Source of the DNA: JACVRW01 sp035650215
GTDB taxonomy: Bacteria; Actinomycetota; Thermoleophilia; Solirubrobacterales; Thermoleophilaceae
NCBI GenBank assembly: GCA_035650215.1
Contig: DASRIC010000002.1
Coordinates: 124,001 to 188,000 of the forward strand
Direction of reading: 5' to 3'
Length of the DNA stretch: 64,000 nucleotides
Positions 43,558 to 51,859 of this stretch are shown here, one piece after another. The position numbers were made by a program, and so were the translations under genes. The notes beneath the pieces were generated by a model that was not told where the DNA came from, made no database searches, and saw only the letters and a program-made list of their open reading frames with translations. Position 1 is the stretch's first letter, and each line of letters opens with the position of its first letter.

Positions 43558-45011
43558 TAGGGCAGCGGCCCGCCCGTGACCTCGAGCACCTGCTGGTAGA
43601 GCTCCTCGGAGAGCTTGCGGTTCTGCGGCTCGATGTTCTGGTACTCGTGCGGGTCGACCCGCAGGTCGTACATGTGCCGCTCCTTGCCGCGGTTGTCGCC
43701 GATCAGCACGTTGTCGTCGGTGCGGATGAAGAAGCGGTTGTACATGCCGCCGTAGTGGTAGTCGCGCCGCTGCGCCGGCTGCTCGCCGTCGAGCAGCGGC
43801 GACAGGTCTGAGCCGTCCATCCAGTCGGGCCGGTCGATCCCGAGCATCGACAGGACGGTTGGCCCGACGTCGTGGGTGGAGGCGAAGTAGCTACTCACCT
43901 CGCCGGCCGCCTTGTCCTCCGGGTGGATGATGACGAAGGGCACCTGCGCCAGCTCGGGGTGGAGCTGCGAGGGAACCTTGCCGGTGTAGCCGCGCTCGCC
44001 GAGCAGGTAGCCGTGGTCGGACAGCATCACGATCATGGTCGTCTTGTCGAGGCCGAGCTCGTAGAACCGGTCCATGAAATGGCCGAGCCAGTGGTCGGTC
44101 ATGGTCACCTCGGCGGCGTAGACGGCGTGTAGGCGGCGGAACTCCTCGTGCGTGAAGTACCTGGCGAAGCCGTACTTGGTCACGCCGATCTCCGGTCCCT
44201 CGTAGCCCGGGTCGCCGTACATGTCGAGGTACTTGCGCGGGGGGCTCCAGGGCTCGTGCGGGTCGAACGAGTCAACCGTGAGCGCGAACGGCTGGCGCCG
44301 CTTGGCCTGGTCGAGCACCTTGGCGGCGTCCTTGTAGAGCCGGGCGCAGACGGTCTCCTCCTCGTGCACGCCGCCGCCCGAGTTGGCGAGGTACTTGCGC
44401 ATGCCCGGTATGTAGCGCTCGTCGCGCAGGATCGGCGGCAGCCAGTGCTTGACCGTGCTCAGCGGGATCGACTCGGGGTCCTTGTAGAAGCCGGACTGGC
44501 CGACGATGGTGGTCCACTGGTCGAACGTCTCGCGGAACGGCTCGAAGGCCTTCATGAACGCGAGGAACGGGTTGTCCGAGACCTGAGCGCTCCAGTAGCC
44601 CTCGTCGCGCAGCACCTTGGTGAAGGTCTTCTGGGGGTCGTCGATCGGAAGCCAGCCCGGGCTCGTGCCGATCTCCTGGTTCGGCTTCCAGTGGCGGTAC
44701 GGGAAGATGCGCTTCGAGGAGAAGATCGAGCGACGCGCCGGCACGGTGACCATCGCCTCCGGGAAGGCGCGGTTGAAGCGCAGGCCGCGGGCGGCGAGGG
44801 CGTCGACCGTGGGCGTCTGGACCTGGGGCGAGCCGTACGCGCCCACGTGGTCGGGCCGCAGGCTGTCGATGATCAGGACGAGCACGTTCAGGCGTCCGTC
44901 GGACCCGGCTCGGTCGTCCGTGCTGCAGGCCACGTTCGGAAGCAGGGCGGCACCGGCCGCGCTCGCTGCGCCGGCCCCGATAAAGCGCCGGCGGTTGAGG
45001 CGCAGGTCCAC
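43548..45011 (-). CDS. Exported sulfatase-fold protein with Thr at the nucleophile position
   Basis: A 487-residue alkaline-phosphatase-superfamily protein. LNRRRFIGAGAASAAGA is a twin-arginine signal, and NVAC (Cys29) may be a lipid-attachment site, though its -3 residue is atypical. The sulfatase domain follows: LVLIIDSLRPDHVGAYG (44-60), HTPTVDAL-like QTPTVDALAARGLRF, and MLSDHGYLLGERGYTGK near 385. The usual C/S-x-P-x-R formylglycine site reads T-V-P-A-R (Thr89 to Arg93), so formylglycine cannot form. A phosphoesterase-like activity with Thr as nucleophile is possible. The GTG start follows a TACCGT box by 8 bp; the longer upstream frame overlaps the GH6 gene. Confidence 0.83.
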   Translation of the reverse strand: MDLRLNRRRFIGAGAASAAGAALLPNVACSTDDRAGSDGRLNVLVLIIDSLRPDHVGAYGSPQVQTPTVDALAARGLRFNRAFPEAMVTVPARRSIFSSKRIFPYRHWKPNQEIGTSPGWLPIDDPQKTFTKVLRDEGYWSAQVSDNPFLAFMKAFEPFRETFDQWTTIVGQSGFYKDPESIPLSTVKHWLPPILRDERYIPGMRKYLANSGGGVHEEETVCARLYKDAAKVLDQAKRRQPFALTVDSFDPHEPWSPPRKYLDMYGDPGYEGPEIGVTKYGFARYFTHEEFRRLHAVYAAEVTMTDHWLGHFMDRFYELGLDKTTMIVMLSDHGYLLGERGYTGKVPSQLHPELAQVPFVIIHPEDKAAGEVSSYFASTHDVGPTVLSMLGIDRPDWMDGSDLSPLLDGEQPAQRRDYHYGGMYNRFFIRTDDNVLIGDNRGKERHMYDLRVDPHEYQNIEPQNRKLSEELYQQVLEVTGGPLPYYV

Positions 45012-45019
45012 GGCGCAAC

Positions 45020-45025
45020 ACGGTA
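45020..45025 (-). promoter_or_regulatory. Predicted -10 box TACCGT for the sulfatase-fold gene
   Basis: TACCGT on the - strand, 8 bp before the GTG at 45011. Confidence 0.5.
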
Positions 45026-45124
45026 GCTGAGCCCGGGGGCCGATTTCTGGCCGTCTCTCGTACAAACGTCCAGGTCCCGGGTGGACGGCTCGGATCCGGA
45101 TGAGGAGCGGCCGAGGCAGGTCGC

Positions 45125-46384
45125 GTGACCCGGGCTCAGCTGCTGTGCGCTTCTCTGATCGCAGCTGCCGTCCTGCCCACGACGGCGTTGGCGCAGACAC
45201 CGGCGCCCGGCCGCCTGCTTCCACCCGATTTCGCGCAGGAGCCGGACCACGTGCCGGCTCCGCCGGTCGGCAAGTACCCAGAGCACTGGGCCGAGTGCGT
45301 GAAGGAGACGGACCCCGCGCCGCCGGTCGCGCCGGCGGGCATCGATCCGCGCGCGGTCGACCCGGCGGCCACCAACCCGCTGCTCGGACTCACCTACTTC
45401 GTGGACCGCATGGAGCCGGCCTACATGTCCTGGTCGCGCTGGAAGCGCGCGGGCGAGGACGCGAAGGCGAGCACGATCTGGAAGCTCGCGCGCGAGCCGC
45501 GCTTCCGTTGGTTCGGCAAGTTCACGCGCCCGCACATGCAGAAGAAGGTGCGCGGGTTCCTCGACCGCGTGCAGTGCGACCAGCCCGGCACCGTGCCGCT
45601 GATGGCAGTGATGCGCCACCAGGGCAAGGACTGCGGCGGGCACTACCGGGCCGGCGGCGAGGCCGAGGACCAGGCCACGATGCGCTGGTACGACGACTTC
45701 GCCGATGCGATCGGCAACACGCGCGTGGTGATCGGGTTCGAGCCGGACTCGCTCGGCACGATCGACTGCCTGGCCCCCGACCGGCGCCAGGACCGGCTCG
45801 ACGTGCTGCGCTACGGGGTCGATCGGCTCTCGCAGCTCCCCAATGCGACGATCTACCTCGAGGCCGGCGCCGCCGACTGGGAGCCCGCCGCGCGGACCGC
45901 CAAGCAGCTGCGCTACATCGGCGTCCACAAGGTTCGCGGCTTCATGCTGAACGTGACCCACCACGACTGGACCCGCGAGAACATCCGCCACGGCCTCGAC
46001 ATCTCGCGCCGGGTGGGCGGCAAGCCGTTCATCGTCAACACCTCCTACAACGGCCGCGGCCCGCTCCACTACCGCCGCTGGATCAACCGGGCCCAGCACA
46101 AGTGGCGCCGCATCAACGTATGGTGCAACCCCGGCCTGCGCGGGCTCGGCCCGGCCCCGACCACGGTGACCTCCCACCCGAAGGTGGACGCCTACATGTA
46201 CGTGAACCGGCCGGGCTACTCGGCGGGCTCGTGCAACGGCGGCCCGCTCCCGGTGGGCACGTGGTGGGCCGACCGCGGCCTGATGTACGCCCGTTTCGCC
46301 ACCGACTGGGAGGCGGCCCCGAAGGGCACGATCCACGGGCACTTCAAGCGCTATTCGCTGCGCGCGCTCGGCGCGTTCGGGTAG
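45125..46384 (+). CDS. Secreted glycoside hydrolase family 6 protein
   Basis: A 419-residue exported GH6 (cellulase/cellobiohydrolase family, beta-1,4-glucan cleaving). The N-terminus is a signal peptide (LLCASLIAAAVLPTTALAQ). GH6 landmarks: NPLLGLTYFVD near 80, MAVMRHQGKDCGG near 160-171 with the likely catalytic acid Asp, VVIGFEPDSLGTIDC (about 201-215) with the second conserved Asp, ATIYLEAGAADW, GFMLNVTHHDW, and WCNPGLRGLG (the NPPGRALG equivalent). No carbohydrate-binding module is seen. GTG 45125 is preceded by a GGCAGG site. In this context it may trim a glucan in the organism's own coat. Confidence 0.87.
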   Translation: MTRAQLLCASLIAAAVLPTTALAQTPAPGRLLPPDFAQEPDHVPAPPVGKYPEHWAECVKETDPAPPVAPAGIDPRAVDPAATNPLLGLTYFVDRMEPAYMSWSRWKRAGEDAKASTIWKLAREPRFRWFGKFTRPHMQKKVRGFLDRVQCDQPGTVPLMAVMRHQGKDCGGHYRAGGEAEDQATMRWYDDFADAIGNTRVVIGFEPDSLGTIDCLAPDRRQDRLDVLRYGVDRLSQLPNATIYLEAGAADWEPAARTAKQLRYIGVHKVRGFMLNVTHHDWTRENIRHGLDISRRVGGKPFIVNTSYNGRGPLHYRRWINRAQHKWRRINVWCNPGLRGLGPAPTTVTSHPKVDAYMYVNRPGYSAGSCNGGPLPVGTWWADRGLMYARFATDWEAAPKGTIHGHFKRYSLRALGAFG

Positions 46385-46426
46385 GGCCTGCCGCTTCGTC
46401 CAGGTCATTCGCCGGCGCTGTGCGGC

Positions 46427-46474
46427 GAACGTCCCTGATCACCCCCCATAGCGACCAGTCCGGGACGTTCATCC
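46427..46474 (-). repeat. 48-bp palindromic dispersed repeat, copy 2
   Basis: On the - strand it reads GGATGAACGTCCCGGACTGG and ends GGGACGTTC, differing from copy 1 (12888-12935) at two bases near the centre. It lies between the convergent GH6 and GT-C genes, 42 bp after one stop and 24 bp from the other. Confidence 0.85.
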
Positions 46475-46497
46475 GGGGGCGAGGGCCTCCCGCCGAG

Positions 46498-48312
46498 CTA
46501 GATCTCGTCGGCCGGTCCCTGCTCGGGCTCGACGCCGAACGGCACCGGCTCACGCGCCCGCGGCACGCGCAGGATGGGCGGCCCGAAGGCCTGCTCGCAG
46601 TCGCGCAGGCGCTGGATCGTGACCGTTGGGCCGGGCCGCTCGTACTCGGGCGGGTAGTAGTTGTAGGAGAGGTCGAAGCTGAACGGCACCGGTCCGGCGC
46701 CGTCGTCGTAGGGGCTGAACCTGTGCACCAGGTCCGACTCGCGGTCGAGCCGCTCGTAGTAGGCGCGCGCTCCGGGGTCGCCGGTCTCGAGCGCGCGCTC
46801 GCGCACCACGCCGGTGGTCATCACGAGGCAGTAGCCGTACAGGCGGTAGTCGTCGATCACCTCGGGTGAGAGCACGAGGTGGTAGGCGGACGCCCTCACG
46901 CCGCCGTCCGGACGCGTCACCAGGCCGGGCTTGTACTGGACGCAGACCTCGCTCCGGCCCTCGCCCTCGTAGGCCCAGCCGGCCTCGGACCAGCCGGGGC
47001 GGCGCGGGCAGCGCGACAGCCACGACGGCAGCGCACCATCGGGGTTCGAGCGGAACCAGCGACCCGGCACGGCGGGCTCGACGGAGGCGCGGAGCTCGGG
47101 CGGGTAGGTGCGCTCGATCCAGTCGCGGGCCTGCTGGCGCGTGTCGTCGCGGCCGAGCACCTGGGCGCTGCGGATGTCCGCGGCCAGGGGCTGCACGAGC
47201 ACGAGCGCGGTGGCTCCGGCCAGGGCCACCGTGCGCCAGCGCGCGCTCCGGACGAGCGAGGCCGCCTGAGCCAGCCCGGCCGCGGCCAGCATCGCGAGCG
47301 CCGGGTAGGCGGGGAGGAGCCAGCGCCCGAAGTAGCGCGACTGCGCGCTGAGGTACGCCAGCAGAGCGAGGGGAACCGCGAGCAGCATCAGGCCGCGGAC
47401 CCAGTCGCGCCGCAGCTCCACGAGCGCGCCGGCGAGGGCGGCCAGCGCGGCGGCCCAGCCCAGACCCCAGGTGAGGCTGTCCAGGTAGTACGAGATCCCG
47501 CTCGACTCCTGGCCGGGCTTGGGCTGGTCGGCCGCCACCTCGGCCTGATCGCGCAGATCGGCCCACCACGCGTCGAAGGACGACAGCAGGTACGGGTTGA
47601 GAGCCACGAACACGACGACCGCCAGCGCGCTGCCGAGGGCCAGGCCGCCAAGCGCGCGCGCCGGGCCGGCCCTCAGGCGGGCCAGCGCCGCGATCCCGAG
47701 CGGCAGGAGCGCGAGCCCGGCCGTGTACTTGAACCCCACGGCCAGGCCGGCGGCGGCGCCGGCGAGCCCGAAGTCCACGAGCCGCCCCTCGTCGCGCGCG
47801 CGGACGGCGAACAGCAGGGCGAGCGCCACGCCTGTCAGGGCGCCCACGTCCGTGACCGCCACGCGGGAGTAGGCGACCGGCAGGAACGCGAAGCAGAGGA
47901 TCGCCGCGGCCACCAGGCCCTCGCGGACGCCCCAGATGCGGCGCGCCGCCCAGTAGGTGGCGGCCACCCCCACGATGCAGAGCACGGCGGCGAGTGAGCG
48001 CGCCGCGACCCAGATCTCGGTCGGATCCTTGTCGAACTGCTCGGTCACGTTCCCGAACGGCAGGTCGAACAGGAACCCGAGCGGCCCGTACATTGCCCGC
48101 AGCAGCCCGTACACGCCGTAGGTGAAAGCCGCCGGGTTCTGGTAGTAGCCCGGGTCGAGGTCCTGCCAGAACATCTCGATCGCGCGGCTGGCGAAATGCG
48201 AGCCCTCGTCGATCGAGTACACGAACGGCAGGCCGTAGTCGATGTTCCAGAGGCGCAGGGCAAGCCCCACCGCCAGGATCCCTGCGAGCACGATCCGGTG
48301 CACCGCGCGCAC
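46498..48312 (-). CDS. Family 39-like (ArnT/PMT) membrane glycosyltransferase
   Basis: A 604-residue GT-C protein. After TM1 the loop holds LRLWNIDYGLPFVYSIDEGSHFASRA (about 20-45) with the Asp-Glu catalytic pair. About eleven more hydrophobic segments follow, including FLPVAYSRVAVTDVGALTGVALALLFAVRA, the PMT_2-type core. A soluble domain from about 395 ends the protein. The GTG at 48312 is used; a GTG three codons later is equally possible. The transcript starts from a region shared with ribD. It is the fourth membrane enzyme of this area able to use lipid-linked sugars. Confidence 0.83.
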   Translation of the reverse strand: MRAVHRIVLAGILAVGLALRLWNIDYGLPFVYSIDEGSHFASRAIEMFWQDLDPGYYQNPAAFTYGVYGLLRAMYGPLGFLFDLPFGNVTEQFDKDPTEIWVAARSLAAVLCIVGVAATYWAARRIWGVREGLVAAAILCFAFLPVAYSRVAVTDVGALTGVALALLFAVRARDEGRLVDFGLAGAAAGLAVGFKYTAGLALLPLGIAALARLRAGPARALGGLALGSALAVVVFVALNPYLLSSFDAWWADLRDQAEVAADQPKPGQESSGISYYLDSLTWGLGWAAALAALAGALVELRRDWVRGLMLLAVPLALLAYLSAQSRYFGRWLLPAYPALAMLAAAGLAQAASLVRSARWRTVALAGATALVLVQPLAADIRSAQVLGRDDTRQQARDWIERTYPPELRASVEPAVPGRWFRSNPDGALPSWLSRCPRRPGWSEAGWAYEGEGRSEVCVQYKPGLVTRPDGGVRASAYHLVLSPEVIDDYRLYGYCLVMTTGVVRERALETGDPGARAYYERLDRESDLVHRFSPYDDGAGPVPFSFDLSYNYYPPEYERPGPTVTIQRLRDCEQAFGPPILRVPRAREPVPFGVEPEQGPADEI

Positions 48313-48346
48313 CCTAGATAACCCCGGCCGCCCGGAGGGCCGCTGG

Positions 48347-48352
48347 TATCGT
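48347..48352 (+). promoter_or_regulatory. Predicted -10 box TATCGT for the rib operon
   Basis: TATCGT, with a transcription start expected near 48359, in the middle of a 16-bp palindrome. Leader about 32 bases, too short for an FMN riboswitch. Confidence 0.5.
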
Positions 48353-48367
48353 TGACTCGCGAGTCAA
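48352..48367. promoter_or_regulatory. Perfect 16-bp palindrome, possible operator of the rib operon
   Basis: TTGACTCGCGAGTCAA, centred on the predicted start site of ribD. Its location suits a repressor site; the RNA could also form an 8-bp hairpin without loop, which is unfavourable, so a DNA operator is more likely. Confidence 0.5.
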
Positions 48368-48390
48368 TCCAGCGAAGACGAGCCCTCCGA

Positions 48391-49515
48391 ATGTCAGAGA
48401 CCACGGCCACCGAGCGCGACGCCCGACATCTGGAGAGGGCCATCGAGTTGGCCGGCCGCGCCCGCGGCCAGACCAGTCCCAACCCGATGGTGGGCGCGGT
48501 GATCGTCAAGCACGGGCGCGTGATCGGCGAGGGCATCACCCAGCCTCCCGGCGAGTCGCACGCCGAGCGCATGGCCCTGTCCGCCTGCGAGGAGGACCCC
48601 TCCGGGGCCACGATGTACGTCTCGCTCGAGCCCTGCTGCCACCAGGGCCGCACGCCTGCCTGTACGGACGCGATCCTCGGCGCGGGCATCGCGCGCGTGG
48701 TGATCGCCTCAGACGACCCCACGCCCAAGGCGGCGGGCAGGGGGCCGGGCATCCTCCGCGACGAGGGCCTCGAGGTCACGATCGCGGATGGCGCGCTGGC
48801 CGCGAGCGCCCGCCTCCTGAACCAGCCCTTCCGAAAGCACGCCCGGACCGGCCGCCCGCTCGTGATCTTCAAGTCGGCGATGACGCTCGACGGCAAGGTG
48901 GCCACGCGCACCGGGGACTCGCAGTGGATCTCCGGCGAGGCGAGCCGCGCCCGCTCGCACCGCTGGCGCGCCGAGGCCGACGCCGTGGCGGTGGGGATCG
49001 GCACGGCGCTCACGGACGACCCCCAGCTCACCGCCCGGATCGACGGGGTCGCCCGCCAGCCCACGCGCGTGGTGTTCGACTCCGAGGGCCGGCTGCCGCT
49101 CGACTCGAAGCTCGTGCGCGGCGGGTCCGAGGTGCCGCTGATCGTGGTCTGCTCGCGCGCCGCCAGCCGCACGGCGGTGCAGGCGCTCGAGTCGGCGGGC
49201 GTCGACGTGATCGTTGCCACCGGGGCCAACGAGGCGGCCCGCGCGGGGCACGCGCTCGCCGAGCTCGGCGCGCGCGACATCCAGTCGCTCCTGCTCGAGG
49301 GCGGGCCGCGCCTGGCGGGGTCGTTCCTCGAGGCCGACGAGGTCGACGAGGCGCGCATCTTCATCGCGCCGATCCTGCTCGGCGGCGCCAAGGCGAAGAC
49401 GGCCGTGGAGGGGATCGGCGTGGAGCAGATCGCCGGCGGCCGGCGCGCCATCTCCGTGGAGGCCGAGCGGATCGAGGACGACGTGCTCGTGACCGCCCGG
49501 CTGAAGGAGTGGTGA
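48391..49515 (+). CDS. ribD: Riboflavin biosynthesis deaminase/reductase
   Basis: Bifunctional enzyme: deaminates the pyrimidine intermediate, then reduces its ribosyl side chain. 374 residues. The N-terminal deaminase has SHAER (His57, Glu59) and EPCCHQGRTPAC (Cys83, Cys91), the zinc site; SPNPMVGAVIV is the entry motif. The C-terminal reductase starts near GRPLVIFKSAMTLDGKVA (about 154-171), with WISGEASRA and LLLEGGPRLAGSFLEA. The ATG at 48391 is the conventional start; the frame upstream to 48352 lies in the promoter palindrome. First gene of ribD-ribE-ribAB-ribH. Confidence 0.95.
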   Translation: MSETTATERDARHLERAIELAGRARGQTSPNPMVGAVIVKHGRVIGEGITQPPGESHAERMALSACEEDPSGATMYVSLEPCCHQGRTPACTDAILGAGIARVVIASDDPTPKAAGRGPGILRDEGLEVTIADGALAASARLLNQPFRKHARTGRPLVIFKSAMTLDGKVATRTGDSQWISGEASRARSHRWRAEADAVAVGIGTALTDDPQLTARIDGVARQPTRVVFDSEGRLPLDSKLVRGGSEVPLIVVCSRAASRTAVQALESAGVDVIVATGANEAARAGHALAELGARDIQSLLLEGGPRLAGSFLEADEVDEARIFIAPILLGGAKAKTAVEGIGVEQIAGGRRAISVEAERIEDDVLVTARLKEW

Positions 49516-49516
49516 G

Positions 49517-50104
49517 GTGTTCACCGGGCTCGTGGCCGGCACGGGAACCGTCGATTCGCTCGAGCGCGACGGCGACGGAATGCGCCTGCGGGTGCGCAGC
49601 GAGCTCGCGGGCGAGCTGTCCGCCGGGGACTCGATCGCCGTCAACGGCGTCTGCCTGACCGCAGTCGAGCCGGACGCCGCCGGCTTCTCGGCCGACGTGA
49701 TGTCGGAGACGCTTCGGCGCAGCTCCCTCGGACCGCTCACCTCGGGCGACGCCGTGAACCTCGAGCTGCCGCTGCGCGCCGGCGACCGGCTGGGCGGCCA
49801 CGTGGTGCAAGGTCACGTTGACGGCGTAGGCACCGTCGACTCGGTGCGCGACGAGGGCTTCTCGCGCGTGGTGCGCGTGTCGGCTCCCGCCGAGACGTTG
49901 CGCTACGTGGTGGAGAAGGGCTCGATCGCCGTGGACGGCGTGTCGCTCACGGTGTCCGCCGTGGACGGCCAGGCGTTCGAGGTGTCGCTGATCCCGGAGA
50001 CGCTCGAGCGCACCACGCTCGGAGAGGCGGAGCCCGGCCGGATGCTCAACCTCGAGGTGGACGTGTTCGCCAAGTACGTCGAGAAGCTCGCGGTGAGGAC
50101 GTGA
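49517..50104 (+). CDS. ribE: Riboflavin synthase
   Basis: Dismutates two lumazines to riboflavin. The 195-residue protein begins VFTGLVAGTGTVDSLE, as in the family, and contains two similar beta-barrel lumazine domains: SIAVNGVCLTAV near 36 with VMSETLRRSSL, and SIAVDGVSLTVS near 136 with LIPETLERTTL. GHVVQGHVDGVGTV joins them. The GTG lies one base after the ribD stop, and the TGA overlaps the GTG of ribAB. Confidence 0.95.
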   Translation: MFTGLVAGTGTVDSLERDGDGMRLRVRSELAGELSAGDSIAVNGVCLTAVEPDAAGFSADVMSETLRRSSLGPLTSGDAVNLELPLRAGDRLGGHVVQGHVDGVGTVDSVRDEGFSRVVRVSAPAETLRYVVEKGSIAVDGVSLTVSAVDGQAFEVSLIPETLERTTLGEAEPGRMLNLEVDVFAKYVEKLAVRT

Positions 50105-51423
50105 CCAACCCGCCGTTCAGCACCATCGAGGAGGCCATCGAGGACATCCGCGCGGGGCGGATGGTGGTGGTCTGCGACGCCGAGGATCGCGAGAACGAGG
50201 GCGACCTCACCCTCGCCGCCCAGTTCGCCACGCCCGAGGCGATCAACTTCATGGCCACGCATGCGCGCGGCCTGATCTGCCTGGCGCTCACACCCGAGCG
50301 CTGCGACGCGCTGGGTCTCGACCTGATGGCCGCGAAGAACGAGTCGAAGTTCGAGACCGCCTTCACGGTCGCGATCGAGGCGCGCGAGGGCGTGACCACC
50401 GGCATCTCGGCGCACGACCGCGCGCGCACGATCCAGGTGGCCATCGACCCGAGCACGCGACCCCACGACCTCGTCCAGCCCGGCCACGTTTTTCCGCTCA
50501 AGGCGAGGGCCGGCGGGGTGCTCGAACGCACCGGCCAGACGGAAGCAGCAGTCGACCTCGCGCGGCTTGCGGGCCTCAACCCGGCCGGCGTTATCTGCGA
50601 GGTGATGAACGAGGACGGAACGATGGCCCGCGTGCCCGACCTCGAGCGTTACTGCGTGACGCACGGGCTCAGGATCGTGACCGTGGCCGACCTGATCGCG
50701 TACCGGCGCCGCCACGACAAGCTCGTCGAGCGAGTGGCCGAGGCTCGCCTCCCCACGACATTCGGCGACTTCAACGTGGTCGGCTTCCGCTCGCTCGTGG
50801 ACGGCAAGCACCACGTGGCGATGGTCAAGGGTGAGGTGGACGGGGAGGACGACGTGCTCGTGCGCGTGCACTCGGAGTGCCTCACGGGCGACGTCTTCCA
50901 CTCGCTGCGCTGCGACTGCGGCCAGCAGCTCGAGGACGCGCTCGTTCGCATCGAGCAGGAGGGCCGGGGGGTGCTCCTCTACCTGGCGCAGGAGGGGCGC
51001 GGGATCGGTCTGCTCAACAAGCTCCGCGCCTACAAGCTGCAGGAGGAGGGCCGCGACACGGTCGACGCCAACCTCGAGCTCGGGCTGCCGGCCGACCTGC
51101 GCGACTACGGCATCGGTGCCCAGATCCTGGTCGACCTTGGCCTCAGCTCGATCCGGCTGCTCACGAACAACCCGAAGAAGATCGTGGGCCTCGAGGGCTA
51201 CGGCCTTGAGGTCACGGACCAGATCCCGATCGAGCACCGGCCGAACGCGCACAATGAGGGGTATCTGCGTGCGAAGCGCGAGAAGCTCGGCCACCTGCTG
51301 CACCACCAGGGCATGTCGCTCGACGAGCAGATGATCCATCGTGAACGCATCCAGGACCGCGAGCGCGAGGAGGCGGACATCTCGGATCCGTACGGTCAGG
51401 GACCGGCTCCGCGTGGCGAGTGA
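50101..51423 (+). CDS. ribAB: 3,4-dihydroxy-2-butanone-4-phosphate synthase / GTP cyclohydrolase II
   Basis: Supplies both precursors of riboflavin. The 440 residues comprise RibB (1 to about 205) with VVVCDAEDRENEGDL, FMATHARGLICLAL and TTGISAHDRART, and RibA (about 206-400) with RVHSECLTGDVFHSLRCDCG, carrying the zinc ligands Cys260, Cys271 and Cys273. YLAQEGRGIGLLNKLRAYKLQ and SIRLLTNNPKKI then form the GTP site. The last 40 residues are charged. GTG start overlapping the ribE stop. Fusion of the two functions is common in actinobacteria. Confidence 0.96.
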   Translation: MTNPPFSTIEEAIEDIRAGRMVVVCDAEDRENEGDLTLAAQFATPEAINFMATHARGLICLALTPERCDALGLDLMAAKNESKFETAFTVAIEAREGVTTGISAHDRARTIQVAIDPSTRPHDLVQPGHVFPLKARAGGVLERTGQTEAAVDLARLAGLNPAGVICEVMNEDGTMARVPDLERYCVTHGLRIVTVADLIAYRRRHDKLVERVAEARLPTTFGDFNVVGFRSLVDGKHHVAMVKGEVDGEDDVLVRVHSECLTGDVFHSLRCDCGQQLEDALVRIEQEGRGVLLYLAQEGRGIGLLNKLRAYKLQEEGRDTVDANLELGLPADLRDYGIGAQILVDLGLSSIRLLTNNPKKIVGLEGYGLEVTDQIPIEHRPNAHNEGYLRAKREKLGHLLHHQGMSLDEQMIHRERIQDREREEADISDPYGQGPAPRGE

Positions 51424-51841
51424 CTCGTACGCGATAGCCGTCGGCCGCTTCTACGAGGATCTGGCGCAGCGGCTCGTGGAGGGCGCCGAACGCGTGTTCA
51501 CGGAAGCGAGAGCGTCCGTCGAGGTGCACGACGTGCCGGGCGCCTTCGAGCTGCCGCTGGCCGCGCGCTACTGCGCCGAGTCCGGCCGCTACGCCGGGGT
51601 GGCCTGCCTCGGGGCGGTGATTCGGGGCGAGACTGACCATTACGACTTCGTCTGCTCCGAGGCCGCCAGCGGCATCGCGCGCGTGGCGCTCGATACGGGC
51701 GTGCCGTGCGCGTTCGGCGTGCTCACCGTCGACACGATGGAGCAGGCGCTCGCCCGGGCGGGCGGCGGCAAGCGCCACCAGGGCGAGGACGCCGCGCAGG
51801 CGGTGCTGCGAATGGCCGAGCTGCGGCGCGAGCTGGCGTAG
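51413..51841 (+). CDS. ribH: 6,7-dimethyl-8-ribityllumazine synthase
   Basis: Joins the two RibAB/RibD products. The 142-residue protein has AIAVGRFYEDLAQRLVEGA, VPGAFELPLAARY, GAVIRGETDHYDFV with the catalytic His, and PCAFGVLTVDTMEQA. The usual GG[KR]..N-type ending reads GGGKRHQGEDAAQAVLRM. The GTG at 51413 lies inside the end of ribAB (11-base overlap); it gives VASDSYAIAV directly before the conserved core, which is shorter than in most homologues. Last gene of the operon. Confidence 0.93.
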   Translation: MASDSYAIAVGRFYEDLAQRLVEGAERVFTEARASVEVHDVPGAFELPLAARYCAESGRYAGVACLGAVIRGETDHYDFVCSEAASGIARVALDTGVPCAFGVLTVDTMEQALARAGGGKRHQGEDAAQAVLRMAELRRELA

Positions 51842-51859
51842 ACGCGGCCAGGCGACTCG

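Noticed and set aside
45012..45224. N-terminal extension of the sulfatase-fold protein
   Set aside because: It would put 71 residues before the twin-arginine signal and overlap the start of the GH6 gene; a -10 box lies within it.
48313..48390. FMN riboswitch before ribD
   Set aside because: The spacer is 78 bp and the predicted leader only about 32 bases, less than an RFN element needs; no RFN conserved bases were found.
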